NCBI GenBank assembly: GCA_032718475.1 | Contig: JAUCBJ010001224.1 | Span: 18,102 to 82,101, forward strand | Direction: 5' to 3' | Origin: Nemertoderma westbladi | Taxonomy: Eukaryota; Xenacoelomorpha; Nemertodermatida; Nemertodermatidae | Length of the DNA: 64,000 nucleotides | Shown: positions 57,064 through 64,000 of the stretch, piece by piece | Numbering within the stretch: the stretch's first letter is position 1 | Layout of the letters: every line of letters begins with the position of its first letter | Translations under genes and position numbers: made by a program | Notes under the pieces: model-generated | The model's input: only the letters and a program-made list of their open reading frames with translations | Told to the model about the DNA's origin: nothing | Database searches by the model: none

Positions 57064-57315
57064 ATGAATAATCTTCCCACGGAAGTTAAATTAGTTGTAG
57101 CCAGGGGAGGAACCTCAACGAACAGCTTCATTGAAGCAGTAATACTACATATTTCAAACGGAGTAAAGAAGAGAAAAGATCGCAAAGGAGAACCGCCCTC
57201 AAAGAAGTTCCGATTAAACTACAATACCTATGTTTTTTACTTATTAAAAACGATGCGCCATCAGAATTTAATTAAAAACCCTATTGAGCATATTTGGCGT
57301 GTGGGGCACTTTTAA
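57064..57315 (+). pseudogene. Duplicate of exon-like block 2 (copy 1)
   Basis: MNNLPTEVKLVVARGGTSTN, SFIEAVILHISNGVKKRKDR and KGEPPSKKFRLNYNT match block 2 at 53867, and about 55 bp of upstream sequence is also conserved. After NYNT the original ATGGTGTTTATGAT/GTAAGT is replaced by TATGTTTTTTACTTATTAAAA, so the splice donor is gone and the frame runs on to a stop at 57315. Either an orphan exon or a short intronless gene of 83 residues. Confidence 0.6.
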
Positions 57316-57854
57316 TAACTAAGTATATCATGGTGTGCAGAAATGAAAAGTAGCAATTTTTTAGTAATCCGCGTTATGACAAGGTGTATTTCGGTCAAGA
57401 GAGAGAGCAGTGAGGGAGGTTTCCAAAATAAACAAATGTATTTTAACACTGAGTAGTCTCAACTCTCTGCTGTGCTGGTCAGACAGACTCTTATTAAAAT
57501 TAACGGATATTAGTTAGAGTTTCGTAATATGTATAATTCGATTATGGCATGAATTAAAAGATTAATAATAATAAATAAATACATGTATACATAGAAAAAA
57601 AACAAGAGTAAGATTATAACAATTTCATAAAATAATGAAGAAAACTAATATCTATTAGCAGAAGGAATAAATAGCTGAAACATTTCTAGGAGTGTCGATC
57701 GCATTACATATTAAAGCTTAAACATATAAATATATCGGAGCGGTGAAATGTATTCAGGGCAATATGATGCCTATATTTCTGTATTTATACAGTAGCAATA
57801 CTAAGAAATAATTACTTAATCTCATTTAATCTTTAATCTCATTATCGTATAATA

Positions 57855-58106
57855 ATGAATAATCTTCCCACGGAAGTTAAATTAGTTGTAGCCAGGGGAG
57901 GAACCTCAACGAACAGCTTCATTGAAGCAGTAATACTACATATTTCAAACGGAGTAAAGAAGAGAAAAGATCGCAAAGGAGAACCGCCCTCAAAGAAGTT
58001 CCGATTAAACTACAATACCTATGTTTTTTACTTATTAAAAACGATGCGCCATCAGAATTTAATTAAAAACCCTATTGAGCATATTTGGCGTGTGGGGCAC
58101 TTTTAA
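57855..58106 (+). pseudogene. Duplicate of exon-like block 2 (copy 2)
   Basis: Identical to the copy 791 bp upstream, being part of the same tandem duplication. Confidence 0.6.
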
Positions 58107-58309
58107 TAACTAAGTATATCATGGTGTGCAGAAATGAAAAGTAGCAATTTTTTAGTAATCCGCGTTATGACAAGGTGTATTTCGGTCAAGAGAGAGAGCA
58201 GTGAGGGAGGTTTCCAAAATAAACAAATGTATTTTAACACTGAGTAGTCTCAACTCTCTGCTGTGCTGGTCAGACAGACTCTTATTAAAATTAACGGATA
58301 TTAGTTAGA

Positions 58310-58660
58310 GTTTCCAGTACATTCGGTCTAAAAAAATTGTTAGATAGAATTTAACATAGCTAGACCCGCCCCAGAGTAGCAAAGTAGCAATTGCCACAGT
58401 ACAGTACAGCAGTATAATTATGGAGTAGGCCTACCCTAAATCTGTAAATATACATCATAGATATCATAGTATACAGGTATAGAACAGTAGCCTAGTCAGA
58501 CATTAGTCCTCCAGTAAGTTGTTAGAGATTCTGTGTGTGTATACTACCATGGCTTCAAAGGAAGCAAAGGCGATGTATTACCGAAATAGGTACAGGTGGG
58601 ATGAAGGAAGAGTTTCGCACAAATGAAAAAAATCGGCAAAAAGTAATCAGAGTAGTGGAC
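58310..58660. other. Non-coding, one short Kozak-type ORF
   Basis: An ATG in good context (ACCATGG, 58550) opens MASKEAKAMYYRNRYRWDEG and stops after 25 codons. Nothing else recognised. Confidence 0.35.
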
Positions 58661-59425
58661 CCTCTGTTTCCCAGTCACCTCCAGTTAACACTCATGTGGA
58701 GCGTTGGGCTGCACGGCCACACTGCAGAGGGGGCAGAGCCAGGGAAGAACGCAACCTACGGTGAGGTAATGGAGAGGGGCCACATCTTTCATCCTGTTGC
58801 CTTTGAGACCCTTGACCAGCCTGGGCCCGAGACAGCCATCTTCATCAGGGAGTTCGGTTCTCGCCTCCATTCTGTGACCCATAAACCAAAGTCGCACAGG
58901 TTCCTCCTCCAATGGATCCTGGTGGCCCATTCTGTGACCCATGAACCAAAGTCGCACAGGTTCCTCCTCCAACGGATCCTGGTGGCCCATTCTGTGACCC
59001 TTGAACCAAAGTCGCACAGGTTCCTCCTCCAACGGATCCTGGTGGCCCATTCTGTGACCCATGAACCAAAGTCGCACAGGTTCCTCCTCCAACGGATCCT
59101 GGTGGCCCATTCTGTGACCCATGAACCAAAGTCGCACAGGTTCCTCCTCCAACGGATCCTGGTGGCCCATTCTGTGTGACCCATGAACCAAAGTCGCACA
59201 GGTTCCTCCTCCAACGGATCCTGGTGGCCCATTCTGTGTGACCCATGAACCAAAGTCGCACAGGTTCCTCCTCCAACGGATCCTGGTGGCCCATTCTGTG
59301 TGACCCATGAACCAAAGTCGCACAGGTTCCTCCTCCAACGGATCCTGGTGGCCTTCTTGGTTGGGAATGCGGCTTTGGTGATGGCCACTGATGGGCCATC
59401 TCCAGACGGCTCTTTGACATTTTAG
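58661..59425 (+). pseudogene. LINE D C-terminal fragment with internal repeat expansion
   Basis: Reads VVDPLFPSHLQLTLMWSVGL, then GHIFHPVAFETLDQPGPETA and IFIREFGSRLHSVTHEP. After the repeats comes a tail of the type FLVGNAALVMATDG. This FhPvafETLgp...f.relg.Rl...t..p....fLlQR...a...GNaa.v pattern is the usual C-terminus of a family of animal reverse-transcriptase elements (from memory). Only this terminal part is present. Confidence 0.6.
58868..59353. repeat. 60/62-bp tandem repeat, eight copies, inside LINE coding sequence
   Basis: Units start CATTCTGTGACCC and end GGATCCTGGTGGCC. The first five are 60 bp, in frame, encoding a 20-residue repeat (HSVTHEPKSHRFLLQRILVA). The last three carry an extra TG and are 62 bp, so the frame is lost. 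Long open frames on the opposite strand are by-products of the repeat. Confidence 0.9.
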
Positions 59426-61501
59426 ACTAAACTGAAGGGACACAATTAATAATATAATTCGACTGTGACTGTAATAGAATTGTCAGGAATCATGCCAATA
59501 TGTAATAGAATTGTCAGCATTATTAAGATATGGTTATTATAACTACTTCTTTACTGTGACATGTAATAATGCATTATACACCTGACGTAGCACCTGCTTT
59601 CAATGTAGTTTCTTCATTACATGAGCATCTTCAAGGCAAAGAGCCTTTCACTGCATTCAGTGAATAGGGGGTTCAAATTACTTCACTGGCATGCAGTGAA
59701 AAAAGTGGGAATTTCCCATTAATGCATCAATAATGTTTTAGCAACCACCTAACCAAATTTCAAATAACCAGTAAAACAAAGAAAACTGTCGCATTCATTA
59801 CTTATTCTTTATCTACTTGTCAAAACTATATACATAATACATAAACATACAACCAAGTTCCCATATACATACAACCAGGTAAATAAATACCAGGTTCTCA
59901 GCAAAAAAACATATCTCGAAAGTAGTAAAGGTAAGTTAAGATTTGAACCAGTTCATCTCCCATATTTGTACTGGTAATGAAGTTATATAATTACTATATA
60001 GTGTATATAATCAAAACAATTAAGAAATTATATATAATGCCTATTAAATATTATAATATTATACACAAAAATAGAGATACTGGATTGGTACCGGTATTAT
60101 AAGTTGAATATACTTTGGCACACCAAACATTAATTAAACAGGTAGAGGTACCCTTAATACAAAATATATATAACATTATTTCATTTTAGTATTTATATAA
60201 CTTACAACAAAAAGACAGACAGACGTGATAAGATCACCCAAGCAGCATGCGATATCCGTCGTATCTGTCGGATATCCGTTTTCCCAAATTTGTAGATATG
60301 TTTTTAATATTTTGGTGGCCCTCTTGTGACATTTATTTTAATATACAACATTGTTGTAGCCCTCTTGTAACATTTGCATGTAACTAACTTTTCCAACATA
60401 TCAGGTGACTGAAGGATATACCTCCGATAAACGCAATATCAGATTTATTTTTAGCGATATTCTGTGCATGTATATGTTATTCCAGTTATATCAGTAAACG
60501 ACAAAGGAATTTATTCATGGGAATAAATTTTTGACTAAAATAACTCCTGATTTCCATACATGTTGACGATGTAATGCTGATATCGTTATCCATATTTATA
60601 GTTTTCTGGAAGTAAAGAGTGCAAATACGATGTTTATCTGATATTTTTTGTATATTATCTCAGCATATTATACGATGAGCAAGAATATTAAATATACTGA
60701 GAATAATATACAGACAATGTACGCAAAGTGGTGGGATTTATTACGGTTATTGTTCGTATATCGTTTTGAGACTTTTGAGACGATGTTGCACGTGGACGTG
60801 GGAACAATTTGTTAACAAACGTGGAATATACGAAAAATATCCGCTGGCCTATTCACAATATACGAAACATAACAGTTTTCTTTCCCACGCTAGCAACTAC
60901 ACATTAGGAGTACATGTTGTTATTGCATAGAGACAATTAGACTAGCCTATATATCACTGTCAATTGCCATCTTGTGCAATTAGTCTTGTTGAGACTTGCG
61001 AGCAGGTGAACTATTACAGTATTATATATAAAACATATTTCGTTAGTATACAGTAGTTATTGTTTAATTCATCTGCAAATGTTTGTAATGTTTTACAGTA
61101 AAATTAAACATAATTTATATTAAATTTATAGTTATAAATTTATAAATTTATAGTTTATAAATTTATAGTTAAATTTATAACTTACCGGTAGATAAAATTA
61201 TATTAAACAAGAAAAATTTAGATAAAATATAAAAATAATAAAAATACAAATAGGGTAACATTTACCGCCATAAGAGTAGGGTAACAGTAACTACTGCATT
61301 GCATAGTAATACGGCATTCCGTGAATGACAGAATTACCCTGCTTTTTTGTGATTTCTGTGTTAATTAAAGCAAATTAAATGTTTATGTAAATTTATTTCG
61401 CTAACTAAAACTCTAAAATCCAAAATTTGCAGTTATTAGTCATAAGACACACGGACCGGACATGGATTACCATACTGGATAAAATTTGAGAATGGAATAT
61501 A
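59426..61501. other. AT-rich non-coding; possible left part of the CACTA-type element
   Basis: CACCCAAGCAGCATGCGATA near 60236 is followed by repeats of GGATATCCG / GTCGGATATCCG (60250-60280), the kind of subterminal repeat seen at transposon ends. No inverted partner is found before the window ends. No gene recognised. Confidence 0.35.
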
Positions 61502-63709
61502 ATGGTTAAGCCTGAACAAAGACGTAAAATTATAAACAATACAAAAATTTCCTATTGTAATCGATCCAGAAGAAACCACAGAAATAATGAAGTTAAACGA
61601 TTACTGGGTGCATTAGCAATACGCCCACACCGACAACTCAACTGGATGGGGCAGCAAAAAGGGGGCACTTTACCTTCCTTGCCATCTACCGCAGTTACTG
61701 AGGTGGACCGTGGCGAAGTTGTCAACCTTCCCTCTTCTTCTTCAATTCCCATTCATGATGATATTCAAGCAATACCGGTAAGCATTGACAATGAAAATCC
61801 AATTTTGTCAGAAGCCGTCGAGAGTGAAGATGATGTCAGCGAGAGTGAATGTGAAATATATTCTGTGTCTTCTGAAATATCTTCAGTTGATGGATACAAG
61901 TACGACAAAAACAGGTTATTAATCGATATTAATAAGCTTGCTATAAGTCATAATGTTAATCACACCATTCTGAGAGGATTTCTTGACATTTTGAGAAAGC
62001 ATATAGACGAATCCTTGCCCAGTGATCCTAGAACTGTACTTAAACTCAACACGGGAATGGGTACCATTGTACCTGTTAAACCAAAATTTGTAGCTGGCGG
62101 CTATTTATGTTACTTTGGTATATTAAATGGCATTACTTCCATGTCGCACATTTGTAGAAATCTATGCAAAGATGTGCTTTCTGTGTCAGAAAATAACAGA
62201 ATTTTGTGCTTGCAAAGTAACATTGATGGCCTTCCCATTTCTCGAAGTTCTTCAGCACAATTTTGGCCAATTATCGGCAGTTTAACAAACTGCAATCTTT
62301 GTCCACCATTTATAATTCAGTTATTTTATGGTACCAAGAAGCCGCATCCATTCAATGACTACTTAGCGCCCTATGTTGATGAAATGAAAAGTCTTCAAGA
62401 TAAAGGTTTACCTGTGAATGATGTTAGTTGCCTGTTGAATAATTCAGGGGGAATTATTTGTGATACCCCGGCACGATCTGCAACTAAATGCATCAAAGGG
62501 CACACAGGGTATAACTCTTGTGATAAGTGCACTATTGAGGGTGAGCATTTTAATAATCGTCAAGTATTTACAGAGTTAGACGCAGAATTGCGTACAAATC
62601 ATTCATTCCGAAATCAGCACGATCCTGAACATCATAATGGAATATCAATAATAGAGAACTTACCTATTGATATGGTGTTGGACATTCCACTGGATTACAT
62701 GCATCTTTGTCTTCTTGGAATAATGAAACGATTAATTACTAAAGTTTGGATGACGGGGCGATTAAAAACACGTTTATCAAAGGCAGTGTTAGATAAATTA
62801 TCGCAAATTATAATCTCTACTAGATCATGTATTCCAAATGAAATCAATCGAAAACCCCGTTCAATACACGAAGTCAAATGGTGGAAAGCCACAGAATTCA
62901 GAACATTTATATTATATATTGGACCAGTAGTTTTAAGCAAGAATGTAGCACAGGAGGTTTATCATAATTTTCTTCTGCTTCACACAGGGATAACCATTCT
63001 GATCAGCAAAGAATTTCATCTCAAATATAATGAATATGCTGAAATGTGCCTACGGGCATTTGTCAAACATTCAATTAAGTTATATGGAAAAGCTTGGGCA
63101 TCATACAATGTCCATTCAATCATTCACTTGGCTAAGGATGCTGCCAGATTTGGTCCACTTGATTCATTTAGCTCGTTTAAATACGAGAATGTTTTATTCC
63201 AAATGAAACGTCAGCTTCGCTCTCCTTACAAACCCTTGGAGCAACTAGCTAACCGTCTCAGTGAGCAGAGGGGTTTGCTAAAATATGCAGATGGTAGATG
63301 TACCACCCATCGGAACGAACATAATGGAAAACATGAAATTCCTGTGGTGGAATCCACAAATACATATTTGTATTACAGAGTTTTATTAAATACAGCGCGG
63401 AATTTTAAATTATCATGTGCTAGTACATCCCCCGATAGATACTGTTACATATCATTGGAAGAAAATAATGTGTTTCCCATTGAGATTAATCATATAATGT
63501 TTGAAAAACAAACTAAAATATGGTTTGTATCTGGTAGAAAAATAATCACTGATGACTTTTTTACTTACCCTTGTCCATCTAGATGTTTACATATATTCAA
63601 GGCATGTGGTATTAACTCGACACAAATTATATATGACTGTGATAAAATAATCTACAAAGGAATTAAAATACAAGATGTATTGTATCCTATGTGGCACACT
63701 GGTAAATAA
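61502..63709 (+). CDS. CACTA/EnSpm-type transposase, intact
   Basis: 735 residues without interruption. An acidic/serine-rich N-terminal third is followed by the catalytic region: LQSNIDGLPISRSSSAQFWP (Asp242), CDTPARSATKCIKGHTGYNS then CDKC (Asp321 with the adjoining zinc-binding Cys/His set), PLDYMHLCLLGIMKRL, and LDSFSSFKYENVLFQMKRQL (Glu562). IDGLP, DTPAR and the late YEN glutamate are the landmarks of animal EnSpm/CACTA-like transposases, which cut and paste DNA in the nucleus. The frame is intact and intronless, so this copy could be active or recently so. The right terminal repeat probably lies beyond the window. Confidence 0.8.
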   Translation: MVKPEQRRKIINNTKISYCNRSRRNHRNNEVKRLLGALAIRPHRQLNWMGQQKGGTLPSLPSTAVTEVDRGEVVNLPSSSSIPIHDDIQAIPVSIDNENPILSEAVESEDDVSESECEIYSVSSEISSVDGYKYDKNRLLIDINKLAISHNVNHTILRGFLDILRKHIDESLPSDPRTVLKLNTGMGTIVPVKPKFVAGGYLCYFGILNGITSMSHICRNLCKDVLSVSENNRILCLQSNIDGLPISRSSSAQFWPIIGSLTNCNLCPPFIIQLFYGTKKPHPFNDYLAPYVDEMKSLQDKGLPVNDVSCLLNNSGGIICDTPARSATKCIKGHTGYNSCDKCTIEGEHFNNRQVFTELDAELRTNHSFRNQHDPEHHNGISIIENLPIDMVLDIPLDYMHLCLLGIMKRLITKVWMTGRLKTRLSKAVLDKLSQIIISTRSCIPNEINRKPRSIHEVKWWKATEFRTFILYIGPVVLSKNVAQEVYHNFLLLHTGITILISKEFHLKYNEYAEMCLRAFVKHSIKLYGKAWASYNVHSIIHLAKDAARFGPLDSFSSFKYENVLFQMKRQLRSPYKPLEQLANRLSEQRGLLKYADGRCTTHRNEHNGKHEIPVVESTNTYLYYRVLLNTARNFKLSCASTSPDRYCYISLEENNVFPIEINHIMFEKQTKIWFVSGRKIITDDFFTYPCPSRCLHIFKACGINSTQIIYDCDKIIYKGIKIQDVLYPMWHTGK

Positions 63710-64000
63710 ATAAAATTCCGTATTTATTACTCGTCAACTAAGTACTAAATATAATTAGTAAATGGGGTTGGTGAGTGAAAAAATTGTTGGGCTAAAAACA
63801 ATTAAATAATGTTTACTTAATAAGGTTACCTGAATCAAGTTGCGAGGTGTGTTTTTCGTTAAAACATATAAATAACAAACATAATCAAAAACATTAAAAC
63901 ATATAAATAAATACAAATATAAATTTAATTTTAATTTATAAATTAAAGTATATATATATTTTTTTTTATTATATACTCTATATATAGTTTTAAGTCCATA
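63710..64000. other. 3' flank of the transposase gene
   Basis: AATAAATAAA just after the stop could serve as the poly(A) signal. The rest is AT-rich without recognisable features. Confidence 0.4.

Larger units (their letters stand above)
56728..58309. repeat. 791-bp perfect tandem duplication
   Basis: Unit 1 is 56728-57518 and unit 2 is 57519-58309. I saw no differences between them. The junctions share GTTTC (56728-56732, 57519-57523, 58310-58314), microhomology typical of replication slippage or end joining. The unit contains the LINE C 3' end, a diverged copy of exon-like block 2 and a short flank. Confidence 0.9.

Noticed and set aside
58685-59443. Minus-strand ORFs of 190-250 codons
   Set aside because: They are shadows of the 60/62-bp repeat; the plus strand holds the LINE C-terminus.

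Overview
This window is eukaryotic and almost certainly from an animal, probably an aquatic invertebrate. Genes are split by introns with GT/AG borders, there is a fibrinogen-domain exon and a tRNA-headed SINE, and the rest is a dense layer of animal mobile elements: Penelope-like, several non-LTR retrotransposons (LINEs), BEL/Pao LTR elements, piggyBac, CACTA/EnSpm-type, MITEs and very large satellite arrays. There are no operons or bacterial signals. The species cannot be fixed from the sequence.

Layout. 1-2.8 kb: a decayed Penelope-like element (RT plus GIY-YIG endonuclease) followed by degenerate repeats and a candidate hammerhead ribozyme. 3.9-5.7 kb: a fold-back element built from head-to-head arrays. 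7.2-13.3 kb, minus strand: two exons that could belong to one host gene, a signal-peptide exon (13154-13279) and a fibrinogen C-terminal exon (7207-7872). Between them lie a LINE remnant and a deleted BEL element with its 3' LTR. 14.6-25.5 kb: LINE fragments of at least three families, partly as inverted pieces of one family ('LINE A'), a degraded Ulp1/C48-like protease gene with a decapeptide repeat, and a nearly perfect 30-bp minisatellite of about 58 copies that appears to have grown out of the LINE A coding sequence. 25.5-38.5 kb: two BEL/Pao elements head-to-head (minus 25.5-31.5 kb, plus about 32.5-38.5 kb). The first carries a 12-bp coding repeat in pol. The second is interrupted in its integrase by a 1.5-kb non-coding element containing a 163-bp array.

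40.1-44.85 kb: a 3.6-kb array of 16-bp units with higher-order structure, flanked by copies of the 12-mer GTGGCCCTATGG. 45-46 kb: a piggyBac fragment and an inverted-repeat element. 48.46-53.00 kb is the most interesting object: a 4.5-kb element with about 150-bp imperfect terminal inverted repeats and a single intact 997-codon ORF that I cannot place in a named transposase superfamily. It has a 284-bp MITE with its own target-site duplication nested in its 5' part. 53.06-54.6 kb: three exon-like blocks of an unrecognised gene. The second block is repeated twice at 57-58 kb inside a 791-bp tandem duplication. 58.7-59.4 kb: a LINE C-terminus whose coding sequence has expanded into eight 60/62-bp repeats. 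61.5-63.7 kb: an intact 735-codon CACTA/EnSpm-type transposase.

A recurring theme is short tandem repeats arising inside retroelement coding sequence (30 bp at 21.6 kb, 12 bp at 27.7 kb, 60 bp at 58.9 kb). Long uninterrupted G or C runs (11-30 nt) are another. The only large intact ORFs in non-repetitive sequence are the 997- and 735-codon transposon ORFs and the truncated 589-codon LINE A ORF. The plausible host coding sequences are the fibrinogen/signal-peptide exons and the three-exon unknown.
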